A stretch of DNA of 19,518 bases from an uncultured Actinomycetes bacterium (GCA_903899145.1 CAIUHY010000002.1:1-19518); one strand, 5' to 3'; counted from the stretch's first letter, positions 7,996-15,060 are shown. The notes: a model not told the origin generated them from the sequence alone. Numbers and translations: made by a program.

Positions 7996-8001
7996 TAGTA
8001 T
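7996..8001 (+). promoter_or_regulatory. -10 box of leaderless promoter for lipoprotein gene
   Basis: TAGTAT, 6 nt (TTGAGT) before the ATG at 8008. A weak -35 (TTTCTT, 7974-7979) lies 16 nt upstream. The spacing argues that translation starts at ATG 8008 and not at the in-frame TTG 8002, which would lie inside the spacer. Confidence 0.55.
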
Positions 8002-8007
8002 TTGAGT

Positions 8008-8652
8008 ATGAAAAAGTGCAAGGTAAGTGGAGTATTAGGTAGCGCTATTCTCATACTCTTACTCAGTGCATGTGGACCTCCTTCAGGAGATGCAAGGCCA
8101 AATGGCTCTAATTTAGTGACAGGAATTAACCTACTCCTTAATACTTTTGCAAAAAATCATCCAAAGCTCATTAACTGGAAAACTGAAGCAGTGAAAAGCC
8201 AGCTTCAACTAAAACTACCGACCGGGATAAGTACGGATGCGGGATGGTTTTTAAAATGGAGCGACCCAAAACCAGGTGAGTTAAGCCAGGTATATATCCC
8301 ATGGAAATTGCTTGGACAATACCCAAATAGTCCACAGCCAGCAGGGTATTCGTATCCGGGTGGCAACTTAGTGCCCCAAACAACAATTAATGACTTAACT
8401 ACAGTTGTGCAAAATACAGAAATGCAAAGTGATGATTATTTTGCTGCTGTTACAGGTGTTCGAAGTTCAAAAATTAATCCACAATGGTTAATTTTTACCA
8501 CAGTTCCTTATCTACCAGTAACGGACAATGGATATGGTTTTGCTACTGTTGGCAATAAGCAGTGGGTGATTGCAGATTTTGGAACAGCCAATGTTGGATG
8601 TGGCAAAGTGCCCGCTGAAGTTGAAAGTGAGTTTGGATTTAAGTGTCATTAA
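8008..8652 (+). CDS. Putative lipoprotein of unknown function
   Basis: A 214-residue exported protein. The N-terminus MKKCKVSGVLGSAILILLLSAC is a lipoprotein signal with lipobox LSAC, so Cys22 is probably lipidated and the protein anchored outside the membrane. The mature part has no domain that I recognise. It contains an aromatic, Pro-rich middle (YIPWKLLGQYPNSPQPAGYS) and ends with VIADFGTANVGCGKVP followed by a terminal Cys-His, so two cysteines near the C-terminus may pair. It overlaps the following lipoprotein gene by 10 nt, which suggests one transcript and linked roles. The ATG at 8008 is chosen over TTG 8002 because TAGTAT lies exactly 6 nt before it. Codon use resembles the neighbours; no sign of transfer. 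Confidence 0.8.
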   Translation: MKKCKVSGVLGSAILILLLSACGPPSGDARPNGSNLVTGINLLLNTFAKNHPKLINWKTEAVKSQLQLKLPTGISTDAGWFLKWSDPKPGELSQVYIPWKLLGQYPNSPQPAGYSYPGGNLVPQTTINDLTTVVQNTEMQSDDYFAAVTGVRSSKINPQWLIFTTVPYLPVTDNGYGFATVGNKQWVIADFGTANVGCGKVPAEVESEFGFKCH

Positions 8653-9224
8653 CAAGAAAGAAAAGAGTTATTAAGGTCAGCATCTACGAATCAAATATCA
8701 GAAGGCGGGCATCGAAACTAATTGCCTCATTTGCTGGTGGAGTTCTTTTTGTCGCAACAATTGGCCTAGCAGCTTGCGCAGCAGGGCCATATTCCCAGGA
8801 GAGCGGTTTGCCTAACAAAGTGCTCACACCAGGAATGACCAATCCACAAGTAACACAAGCAAATATTCATAGCAATGTCTGCATCCATGGCTGGACTGCA
8901 ACCGTTAGGCCTCCTGTTACATACACCAACCAATTAAAATATTCACAGTTGCATAGTGGTTATAACTTAAATAGTGATATGTCACTCAAAAACTATGAAG
9001 AAGATCATGAGGTGCCACTAGAAGTTGGAGGAAGTCCTTCAAGTGTTCAAAACTTGTGGCCAGAGCCTAGGAATATTCGCTTGGGTGCAACGGTCAAAGA
9101 TCAACTAGAAAATCGAATGCATGACTTACTCTGCGCTGGCCAAATTACACTCAAAACTGCACAATCGGTGTTTATGACCAATTGGGAGTCAGGCTATAAA
9201 AAATATATAGGACAACTCCCCTAG
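8643..9224 (+). CDS. Lipoprotein with HNH-nuclease-like motif
   Basis: A 193-residue exported protein starting at GTG 8643, overlapping the upstream stop by 10 nt. A basic N-terminus precedes a hydrophobic stretch and lipobox LAAC, giving lipidated Cys45. The mature domain has CIHGWTATVRPP (80-91), then EEDHEVPLEVGG (119-130), NLWPEP (137-142), and AxxKDxLEN (149-156). This series matches a family of exported proteins whose DHxxPLExGG...NLWPEP core resembles an HNH (beta-beta-alpha metal) nuclease: His122 as candidate base, Asn137 as the middle residue, Lys152/Asp153 following. Cys80 and Cys164 are probably a disulfide. Whether it cuts nucleic acid is unproven. The long basic N-terminus before the signal helix is unusual; no other good start codon is present in that region, so coupled translation from GTG is likely. 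Confidence 0.8.
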   Translation: MSLTRKKRVIKVSIYESNIRRRASKLIASFAGGVLFVATIGLAACAAGPYSQESGLPNKVLTPGMTNPQVTQANIHSNVCIHGWTATVRPPVTYTNQLKYSQLHSGYNLNSDMSLKNYEEDHEVPLEVGGSPSSVQNLWPEPRNIRLGATVKDQLENRMHDLLCAGQITLKTAQSVFMTNWESGYKKYIGQLP

Positions 9225-9244
9225 CGAATTAAAACCCCAAGTTT

Positions 9245-9520
9245 CTAGTGCTTATTAATGAAGCTACTTAATGGGCCATATACATTCCTATAAGAAGGAA
9301 ATTTATTAAATTTTGGATTTAAGCTAAAAAAAATTAAACACACTATCTTAAGTGCCTCTAAGGATGCCTCGTCTTCAAAAGAAGTTTTAAACCACAGAAA
9401 TATTCAGTCCTCTCCTGAGCACAATGCAAATATCTCTCCTCCACACATTTGAGCCGTACATCTACCTGCTAAGGGTTTTGTAGTTCTGAAATACTCACAG
9501 GGAATAATATTTGCGGACTT
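9245..9520 (-). pseudogene. Possible decayed gene with one in-frame TGA
   Basis: This 336-bp gap between genes is AT-rich and otherwise empty. On the minus strand one frame is open from just after a TAA (9521-9523) to a TAG (9245-9247), apart from a single TGA at 9404-9406. The part before the TGA includes an ATG (9446-9448) and reads MCGGEIFALCSGED; the part after reads IFLWFKTSFEDEASLEALK and ends PLSSFINKH. It has five cysteines upstream of the TGA or near it. I do not recognise the family. It may be a gene remnant with TGG changed to TGA, or chance openness in AT-rich DNA. No good promoter or ribosome binding site is seen. Confidence 0.2.
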
Positions 9521-9560
9521 TTACTGCATATTTCTAATCTAATTTTTGACTCTGTACTCA

Positions 9561-9959
9561 CTATTTTTCCTCTTTTTTTGCAACTTTTATTTGCGAAATT
9601 ATCCCTCCAAGAGCAAACATCGCAAGAACTGCTATAACTACATAGATAATAAGATAGACGGTATGGGGTGCTTTCCGCGCACTGATCAATATATAGAGTT
9701 GTGGGAGTACAAAATTAATAGCTGCAAGCCATGCCCATTTTTGAACTTGATTCCAACGCTTTTTAACAAATGAGCCAACTAACCGAGAAACTGCGATTCC
9801 GTAAAACCACGAAGTTGGAAGATCAATTATGAAATATATAACCCAGTTTGTACCGTACTTTCTAAGTTCTTTATAGACAATAAATGTTGCGCAAAACGTA
9901 TAAATGACAACCGTGCTCGCAAAGACTCTTTCCCAGAAAGTTTCGCGCTTACTTCTCAC
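9561..9959 (-). CDS. Four-helix membrane protein of unknown function
   Basis: A 132-residue integral membrane protein with four likely helices at about 13-31, 40-62, 75-93 and 100-122, separated by short basic or aromatic loops (KKRWNQVQKWAW), and a lysine/glutamate-rich C-terminus (VAKKEEK). I recognise no domain. Conserved-looking features are DLPTSWFYG in the second helix and NFVLPQLYILISARKAP at the third. The start is GTG at 9957-9959; TACGAT lies exactly 6 nt upstream, supporting a leaderless transcript and this start over any other. It is transcribed divergently from trhO, with 73 bp between the start codons. Confidence 0.75.
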   Translation of the reverse strand: MRSKRETFWERVFASTVVIYTFCATFIVYKELRKYGTNWVIYFIIDLPTSWFYGIAVSRLVGSFVKKRWNQVQKWAWLAAINFVLPQLYILISARKAPHTVYLIIYVVIAVLAMFALGGIISQIKVAKKEEK

Positions 9960-9965
9960 ACATGA

Positions 9966-9971
9966 ATCGTA
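9966..9971 (-). promoter_or_regulatory. -10 box of leaderless promoter for the membrane protein
   Basis: TACGAT on the minus strand, 6 nt (TCATGT) before the GTG at 9959. No clear -35 box. Confidence 0.5.
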
Positions 9972-9997
9972 CTGCTCAAGGTATTTAAGGGAGAAAA

Positions 9998-10026
9998 TTG
10001 GGCAAACTTGAAAACAGAGTTAGAAT
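9998..10026 (+). promoter_or_regulatory. Leaderless promoter of trhO
   Basis: TTGGGC at 9998-10003, a 17-nt spacer, and TAGAAT at 10021-10026, which is 6 nt before the trhO ATG. This is the most complete promoter in the window: a fair -35, ideal spacing and a near-consensus -10. Confidence 0.7.
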
Positions 10027-10032
10027 TCAGTC

Positions 10033-10956
10033 ATGGAATTCACCCGGGGCAAGAATCTAGAGAAAGTCATTCTTTTTTATGGCTTCACACCCCTAGAAGA
10101 CCCAGAAGCAATTCGCCTTTGGCAGCAAGGACTTGCTGAATCGGTGGGACTTAAGGGACGAGTCATTATCGCTCCTCATGGAATTAACGGAACATTAGGT
10201 GGAAACCTTCCTTCACTTAAGAAGTATGTCAACGCAACAAAGAAATACCCCGGTTTTAAAAATATTGATTTCAAATGGTCGGATGGAACCGGAAATGAGT
10301 TCCCACGCCTGAGTATTAAAGTAAAAAGTGAACTTGTCGCATTTGGATCACCCCATGAAGTAGATGTCGATAAAAATGGTGTGGTAGATGGTGGCAAACA
10401 TATTAAGCCGTATGAGGTAAATAAATTAGTTGAATCGCGAGGGGATGATGTTGTCTTCTTTGATGGTCGCAATGCTTTCGAGGCAAAAATTGGCCGCTTT
10501 AAAAATGCAGTGGTGCCCGATGTAACCACAAGTAGGGATTTCGTTGAAGAAATCGAGAGCGGAAAATACGACCACTTAAAAGATAAGCCAATTGTTACTT
10601 ACTGCACGGGCGGGATTCGGTGTGAAATATTGTCCTCAGTTATGGTTAAGCGTGGTTTTAAAGAGGTTTATCAAATAGAAGGCGGCATCGTTCGCTATGG
10701 AAAGAAATATGGGGATGACGGACTTTGGGAGGGTTCTCTCTACACATTCGATGGACGTATGGCTATCAACTTCAGCGATAAAACTAAGGTAATCGGGGAA
10801 TGTGAAAAGTGCGGTGCGGCTACAAAAGATTTTCGCAATTGCTCGACTGCTTCTTGCCACTCATTAATTTTGCTATGCCATGAGTGTTCTCAAATGCCAT
10901 CTAATTTGAGCTGCACACACGAATATAGTGAGACAGCTCCAGAATTTATTGGATAA
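10033..10956 (+). CDS. trhO: tRNA uridine(34) hydroxylase TrhO (rhodanese-like, YceA family)
   Basis: TrhO (formerly UPF0176/YceA) adds a hydroxyl to uridine 34 of certain tRNAs using oxygen, the first step to 5-methoxy- or carboxymethoxyuridine. The 307-residue protein has the N-terminal family domain (about 8-105, with LFYGFTPLEDPE and APHGINGTLGG) and a rhodanese domain (about 125-230) containing the active-site loop CTGGIRCE with Cys191 and Cys197, then QIEGGIVRYG near 214-223. The C-terminus carries seven cysteines (257, 260, 270, 275, 282, 285, 294) in CxxC-like pairs, probably a zinc site, as in the family. It starts at ATG 10033 with a promoter directly in front. It ends 11 bp before a convergent gene. 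Confidence 0.93.
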   Translation: MEFTRGKNLEKVILFYGFTPLEDPEAIRLWQQGLAESVGLKGRVIIAPHGINGTLGGNLPSLKKYVNATKKYPGFKNIDFKWSDGTGNEFPRLSIKVKSELVAFGSPHEVDVDKNGVVDGGKHIKPYEVNKLVESRGDDVVFFDGRNAFEAKIGRFKNAVVPDVTTSRDFVEEIESGKYDHLKDKPIVTYCTGGIRCEILSSVMVKRGFKEVYQIEGGIVRYGKKYGDDGLWEGSLYTFDGRMAINFSDKTKVIGECEKCGAATKDFRNCSTASCHSLILLCHECSQMPSNLSCTHEYSETAPEFIG

Positions 10957-10967
10957 AACCAAACAAA

Positions 10968-11252
10968 TTACTTTTCTGCAGCAGCAATTGCTTTCTTAAT
11001 GGCTTTAATTTGTTCTTTATATTGAGATGCTGCTGCTTTTCTTGCAGCTTTATTATTTCCAGCTGCGGCTAATGCTTGCATTTTATTTGCTTGCGCATCA
11101 GCAAGTGCTAGTTGCAAACCTGCTCGCGTGGACCCAGAGATTACTGCTGGAGTGGGTGCTCCTGCATGGGCAGTTGATGATAAAAAAACTCCCGAAAAAA
11201 TAAGAAGTGGGCATACTGCAATAGCAATTGCCCCAGACCCAGTTAGTTTCAC
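10968..11252 (-). CDS. Small secreted Ala/Lys-rich protein
   Basis: A 94-residue protein with a signal peptide (about 1-30; hydrophobic IAIAVCPLLIFSGVFL, cleavage likely after AHA). The mature part of about 64 residues is low in complexity: Ala- and Lys-rich, ending QYKEQIKAIKKAIAAAEK, predicted to be helical and possibly a coiled coil. No domain is recognised. It could bind the cell envelope or nucleic acid through its positive charge; that is a guess. The start is GTG at 11250-11252, chosen because TACACT lies exactly 6 nt upstream. It is divergent from the esterase gene, with 103 bp between the start codons, and convergent with trhO. Confidence 0.75.
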   Translation of the reverse strand: MKLTGSGAIAIAVCPLLIFSGVFLSSTAHAGAPTPAVISGSTRAGLQLALADAQANKMQALAAAGNNKAARKAAASQYKEQIKAIKKAIAAAEK

Positions 11253-11258
11253 AGCAGA

Positions 11259-11288
11259 AGTGTACCACTTTTACTCCTCCACTGCTAA
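11259..11288 (-). promoter_or_regulatory. Leaderless promoter of the small secreted protein
   Basis: On the minus strand TTAGCA (11283-11288), an 18-nt spacer, then TACACT (11259-11264), 6 nt before the GTG at 11252. The purine-rich GGAGGAG between the two boxes lies upstream of the predicted start of transcription and so would not act as a ribosome binding site. Confidence 0.55.
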
Positions 11289-11320
11289 ATCTCAGAAAAT
11301 AACAGCATGGATGTTGTTAT

Positions 11321-11349
11321 TTAAAAGTAGCTAGAGATTCTATTAGGCT
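11321..11349 (+). promoter_or_regulatory. Leaderless promoter of the esterase gene
   Basis: TTAAAA at 11321-11326, a 17-nt spacer, and TAGGCT at 11344-11349, 6 nt (ATAGCA) before ATG 11356. Confidence 0.6.
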
Positions 11350-11355
11350 ATAGCA

Positions 11356-12282
11356 ATGAACAGAGTGAAGTGGCTAACTCCAGTACTTCTTGTGGGACTC
11401 TCCACTTTGTTTCTCACTGGCGCACAGGCAAAGGAGTATCCCGGGAGCCTCGTTGTATTAAAAGTGCCAAGCCCTGAAACGGACTTCCCTATTCGAAATG
11501 TCTATATCTGGACACCTCCAGTACCAAGCGAGCAAATTCCAAATCTTCCAGTGGTTTATATGCTGCATGGTTGGCCTGGAACTCCAAGCGGGATGATGTC
11601 AGCAACTATTAATGAACTTGCGACTGATTTCAAAAATGGGATGCCTCCGTTTATTGCTGTTTACCCCGATGGAAATGCACGAACACATATTGATTCTGAG
11701 TGGGCGGATTCATTTGACCATAAAGCGATGATTGAAACATGGCTGACAAAAAATGTAATCGCTGCTGTTGAAGGCGAGAATATTCGACCTAGCACAGATC
11801 GAGCAATCTTGGGATTTTCCATGGGTGGTTATGGGGCAGCCATTATCGGACTTCATCATCCAGATTTATATGGCCAAATTATCACCCTTGCTGGATATTT
11901 TGTTACCGATGATCTAACAAATGCATATGGTGAAATTAAAGAACAAACTATGAAGGTTGCATTCCAAAAGCCAAATAACTTCTTAAAAACTGCAGATAGC
12001 TCCCGATGGTTTCTTGGTGAGTCACCACAAGATTTTAATATTCTAATTCGCGGACAAGCAGCAGCATGGGGAGCAAAACTAAAAGCCAAGAAAGCAAGTT
12101 ACGTAATTAATATGTCACCTGGTGGCCACACTTACCAATTTGTCTCAAACGAAATGAAGCCGATCACAAAGTGGCTTGTGTGGGCGCCATTTACAGGTGC
12201 TGCCACTACAAGCGCATCACCAACGCCAAGCGCATCACCAACGCCAAGCGCATCACCAACGCCAAGCGCTATAAGTAATTAA
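11356..12282 (+). CDS. Secreted alpha/beta-hydrolase esterase with S/P/T repeat tail
   Basis: A 308-residue protein of the putative-esterase family (antigen 85 / S-formylglutathione hydrolase-like alpha/beta hydrolases). A signal peptide spans about 1-25 (cleavage likely after AQA). The hydrolase domain shows the oxyanion segment MLHGWPGT at 69-76, the nucleophile elbow GFSMGGYG at 153-160 with Ser155, and a likely catalytic His258 in GGHTYQF; the acid is probably the Asp near 227. After residue 285 the protein ends in three ASPTPS repeats, a flexible tail that may be a linker or a glycosylation target. The substrate cannot be told from sequence; an acyl ester at the cell surface is plausible. 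It is convergent with the FUSC gene, 3 bp away, leaving no room for a terminator. Confidence 0.85.
   Translation: MNRVKWLTPVLLVGLSTLFLTGAQAKEYPGSLVVLKVPSPETDFPIRNVYIWTPPVPSEQIPNLPVVYMLHGWPGTPSGMMSATINELATDFKNGMPPFIAVYPDGNARTHIDSEWADSFDHKAMIETWLTKNVIAAVEGENIRPSTDRAILGFSMGGYGAAIIGLHHPDLYGQIITLAGYFVTDDLTNAYGEIKEQTMKVAFQKPNNFLKTADSSRWFLGESPQDFNILIRGQAAAWGAKLKAKKASYVINMSPGGHTYQFVSNEMKPITKWLVWAPFTGAATTSASPTPSASPTPSASPTPSAISN
12211..12269 (+). repeat. Three perfect 18-bp tandem repeats in the esterase gene
   Basis: The unit AGCGCATCACCAACGCCA begins at 12211, 12229 and 12247, followed by 5 bases of a fourth copy at 12265. It encodes ASPTPS units, so gain or loss of copies keeps the frame and changes only the tail length. 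Confidence 0.9.
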
Positions 12283-12285
12283 TTA

Positions 12286-13527
12286 CTATTCAAGATATTT
12301 ACGAATAGGTGTAGGAAGTAACTTAAATAAGCGCTGCTGCCATATCTTTGCTTGATCAATCGGTGATTTAGAAAGTATCTGCTGGCTTGTTGGCCCTTGG
12401 GGTGTTGGCACCTTGCGGATGGCTGGAGATATTTGATCAAGTGAATCAGCGATTACCATAACGCTCGAAATAACAGTCATAATTCTTGCCAACTGGCCTT
12501 GTTCAAAGTGATCAGCATTATTTATGACTGTAGCGGTTGCTTGTTCTGCCGACATTCGAATTTCGCCTGTAATCGGGTCTTTCAGTCGTGCATAAGGATC
12601 AAATTTAAAATTCTCAGTGCTTACTGAAAGCGCATAACTTACTGTTGAAAGTACCATTGCTATTTCTGAAGCGATTACTTCATCGAGTCCACCGTTAAGA
12701 GCAATATCAAATAATGCTCGGGAAATTGCTCGAACCTGGATAATCGTGTGCTCAACAGCAACACCTCGCAAATATAGTTTTTCGGCATTTTCACTTCGCA
12801 CTGTTGGAAGCCACTTCGCAAAAACTCTCGCTTCAAGTGCCTGACTTCTAATACTTGGGATCTCTTCAGCAAGTAATCGCCCTCTAGCAAGCCAGCGGCC
12901 CGTGTTGTCTTGAGAAAAATCTTCAAGTACTCCCTCTGCCATTCTCGCTAGCAATACAGCAGAGCGATCTGTTAAAGATGAGATACGGTCAATCGTGCGG
13001 CCAGCTGGAGTTTTAGGGTGAGCGAAGATAGAACAGACAATGGCAATCAGTGCACCAGTAATTGTTGATATTAAACGATCCGCCGCGTTGTTTTGACTCA
13101 ACCCCGGGCCGATAACAATCAGGGCAGTAACTGGAACGTTAATTGCTGCTACTTCTCCAAGGTGAAGTACGCGCGCTGCAATCAAACAAATTAATACTGT
13201 TAAACCTACAGTGATGAGACCTAACCCAAAAAAGTGCACAGAAGCAAGTGCTGCTCCAGCACCGACGGATGAACCAATGACTTGCCCAAAACCTTCGCGG
13301 ACAGATTTATGTAGTGAAGAACGAACTGTAAGTGAGGCAACAATGGCTGCAACTACGCCTCCATTTTTAAGTATATGGTCGCCGACTTGCCAAGAAAGAG
13401 CAGCAGCAAATGCAGTGACTAGAACCTGCTGAACCCAGTACCAGCGGTCAACAAATGCTTGGCGAAAGCGAATAAGTACTCTCACTATCCAAGCCCTCTG
13501 CTGCTTATCTGCTTTCCTCAAATTCAT
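12286..13527 (-). CDS. FUSC-family (aromatic acid exporter-like) membrane protein
   Basis: A 413-residue protein. The N-terminal half (about 28-165) has about six membrane helices with the FUSC/ArAE layout: a Trp-rich first helix (RWYWVQQVLVTAFAAALSW), GGVVAAIVASLTVRSSLHKSVREGFGQVIGSSVGAGAALA, and HLGEVAAINVPVTALIVIG. The C-terminal half (about 170-413) is soluble and helical, as in ArAE_1-type proteins. Related proteins export aromatic acids or similar compounds, or are of unknown role; this one's cargo is not known. It starts at ATG 13525-13527 with TAGACT exactly 6 nt upstream and a 13-bp palindrome overlapping that box, which suggests repressor control. It follows cysE on the same strand by 63 bp but probably has its own promoter. 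Confidence 0.78.
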   Translation of the reverse strand: MNLRKADKQQRAWIVRVLIRFRQAFVDRWYWVQQVLVTAFAAALSWQVGDHILKNGGVVAAIVASLTVRSSLHKSVREGFGQVIGSSVGAGAALASVHFFGLGLITVGLTVLICLIAARVLHLGEVAAINVPVTALIVIGPGLSQNNAADRLISTITGALIAIVCSIFAHPKTPAGRTIDRISSLTDRSAVLLARMAEGVLEDFSQDNTGRWLARGRLLAEEIPSIRSQALEARVFAKWLPTVRSENAEKLYLRGVAVEHTIIQVRAISRALFDIALNGGLDEVIASEIAMVLSTVSYALSVSTENFKFDPYARLKDPITGEIRMSAEQATATVINNADHFEQGQLARIMTVISSVMVIADSLDQISPAIRKVPTPQGPTSQQILSKSPIDQAKIWQQRLFKLLPTPIRKYLE

Positions 13528-13533
13528 GAGGTC

Positions 13534-13539
13534 AGTCTA
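13534..13539 (-). promoter_or_regulatory. -10 box of leaderless promoter for the FUSC gene
   Basis: TAGACT on the minus strand, 6 nt (GACCTC) before the ATG at 13527. The last two bases of the box (13538-13539 on the plus strand) belong to the adjacent palindrome. Confidence 0.6.
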
Positions 13540-13550
13540 GCGAATCGCTA
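13538..13550. promoter_or_regulatory. 13-bp palindrome, candidate operator of the FUSC gene
   Basis: TAGCGA-A-TCGCTA, a perfect 6-bp inverted repeat about one central base, placed at the upstream edge of the FUSC -10 box. Transporter genes of this kind are often repressed by a regulator bound between the -35 and -10 boxes. A T5 run follows on the plus strand, but no plus-strand gene lies upstream, so a terminator role is unlikely. Confidence 0.4.
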
Positions 13551-13590
13551 TTTTTACTTATGCACGCTTAAAGTATTAATAAAAGTGTTG

Positions 13591-14094
13591 CTAAATATTG
13601 AATTCAAGCTCAGTATTTTTTGATACTGAATTCACTACTACTTGATTAGCGCCGATTGTGCTGTTTGCACCAATCGTAATATTGCCCAAAATTTTGCAAC
13701 CTGCTCCAAGCAATACAGAATTTTCAATTGTGGGATGGCGCTTACCTTTAGTCGCCGTGCGGCCTCCCAACGTGACTCCGTGATAGATCATCACATCATC
13801 ACCAATAATGGAGGTTTCACCGATCACCACACCCATCCCATGATCAATAACAACTCGCCTACCAATCACAGCGCCTGGGTGAATCTCAATTCCCGTGCTC
13901 TTACGTGTACGACTAGCAAGTATCCGAGCGATAAATTTTAATTTTCTCTTCCATAGCCAATGCTCAACTCTGTGAGCCCATAGCGCGTGCACACCAGGAT
14001 ATGTAATGAAAATTTCAAGTTGATTACGAGCGGCGGGATCTCGAAGCATGACGGCATCAAGATCTTCGCGGATTCGTGAAATTACACTGCTCAT
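13591..14094 (-). CDS. cysE: Serine O-acetyltransferase
   Basis: CysE makes O-acetyl-L-serine from serine and acetyl-CoA, the substrate for CysK. The 167-residue protein is a short EpsC/CysE form: an N-terminal helical part (RIREDLDAVMLRDPAARN at 7-24; YPGVHALWAHRVEHWLW at 32-48) and a left-handed beta-helix (about 68-155) with IHPGAVIG, the catalytic-type DHGMGVVIGE (His85), MIYHGVTLGG, KRHPTIENSVLLGAG and NITIGANSTIGAN. The usual AGVPAR-like segment is missing, and the protein stops after SVSKNTELEFNI. The final Ile recalls the C-terminal Ile that inserts into the CysK active site in the cysteine synthase complex. A Glu (70) replaces the Asp of the enterobacterial GIDIHP. It lies 15 bp after cysK, as one operon. 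Confidence 0.92.
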   Translation of the reverse strand: MSSVISRIREDLDAVMLRDPAARNQLEIFITYPGVHALWAHRVEHWLWKRKLKFIARILASRTRKSTGIEIHPGAVIGRRVVIDHGMGVVIGETSIIGDDVMIYHGVTLGGRTATKGKRHPTIENSVLLGAGCKILGNITIGANSTIGANQVVVNSVSKNTELEFNI

Positions 14095-14109
14095 AATTAT
14101 TAATAATTC

Positions 14110-15060
14110 TTAAATATTTGCAGAAACGGGTTCGTCAAGAAACTCTTTGTAGAGAGGAGTTGAAAGATAGCGCTCTCCAAAAGAAGCCATAACGACGACG
14201 ATAATCTTTCCTGCAAACTCTGGGCGATCTGCAATTTGAGATGCTCCCCACAGAGCGGCACCTGATGAGATACCAGCAAGAATTCCTTCTTCTTGCCCAG
14301 CACGTTTTGCAAATGTAAATGACTCTTCATTTGGCGCAGAGAGAACTTCATCGTAAATCTTTGTATCCAAAACCGCAGGAACAAAGTTTGCTCCAATTCC
14401 CTGTAGTGGGTGACCTGCAGGCGATCCGCCAGTCAAGACTGGTGACGCTGCAGGCTGGACTGCAAATATTTTGATTGCAGGATTTTTCTCTTTTAATCCT
14501 TGGCCGACACCAGTAATAGTTCCACCGGTTCCAACTCCCATGATAACTGCAGCAACTTGACCATCTGTATCATTCCAAATTTCTTCAGCAGTAGTTGCGC
14601 GATGAATTGCAGGGCCTGCTTGGTTTTCAAACTGACGAACAAGTACGCCACCTTGTTCTTTACCAATTTCTTCTGCCTTCTCAATCGCGCCTTTCATGCC
14701 ACTTGCGGCTGGAGTAAGAACCAAAGTAGCACCTAGTGCGCGGAGTAACACGCGACGTTCTTTTGACATTGAATCTGGCATTGTGAGTACAACTTTGTAA
14801 CCACGCGCAGCACCAACAGATGCAAGTGCTATGCCAGTATTTCCGCTAGTGGCTTCAACGATTGTGCCACCGGGTTTCAGTGCGCCACTCTTTTCGGCAT
14901 CATCGACCATTGCAACAGCGAGCCGATCTTTGACAGATGCCGTTGGATTATAAAACTCAAGCTTGCCAACGATAATGGCCTTGCTACTGCCAAATAAGCG
15001 TTGGAACTTCACAAGTGGCGTATTTCCAAAGACCTGGCTGATATTGTCATAAATCTTCAT
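14110..15060 (-). CDS. cysK: Cysteine synthase (O-acetylserine sulfhydrylase)
   Basis: CysK is a PLP enzyme that joins O-acetylserine and sulfide to form L-cysteine. The 316-residue protein shows the PLP lysine K44 in NPTASVKDR, the substrate loop TSGNTG at 71-76, the phosphate-binding GTGGT at 177-181, the VQPAASPVLTGG stretch, GISSGA in the C-terminal part, and GERYLST near the end. The length is normal. A strong ribosome binding site, AAGGAG, lies 4 nt before the ATG, so this mRNA has a leader. The gene heads a two-gene operon with cysE, whose C-terminal Ile could dock in this enzyme. Confidence 0.95.
   Translation of the reverse strand: MKIYDNISQVFGNTPLVKFQRLFGSSKAIIVGKLEFYNPTASVKDRLAVAMVDDAEKSGALKPGGTIVEATSGNTGIALASVGAARGYKVVLTMPDSMSKERRVLLRALGATLVLTPAASGMKGAIEKAEEIGKEQGGVLVRQFENQAGPAIHRATTAEEIWNDTDGQVAAVIMGVGTGGTITGVGQGLKEKNPAIKIFAVQPAASPVLTGGSPAGHPLQGIGANFVPAVLDTKIYDEVLSAPNEESFTFAKRAGQEEGILAGISSGAALWGASQIADRPEFAGKIIVVVMASFGERYLSTPLYKEFLDEPVSANI

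Noticed and set aside
8002..8004. TTG as start of the first lipoprotein
   Set aside because: It would lie within the 6-nt spacer after the TAGTAT box; ATG 8008 fits the leaderless pattern and gives a normal lipoprotein signal.
9404..9406. TGA read as selenocysteine in the 9245-9520 frame
   Set aside because: No stem-loop directly after the TGA and no known selenoprotein family; a mutated Trp codon or chance is simpler.
9225..9560. tRNA or small RNA gene
   Set aside because: No cloverleaf or strong terminator is visible on either strand.
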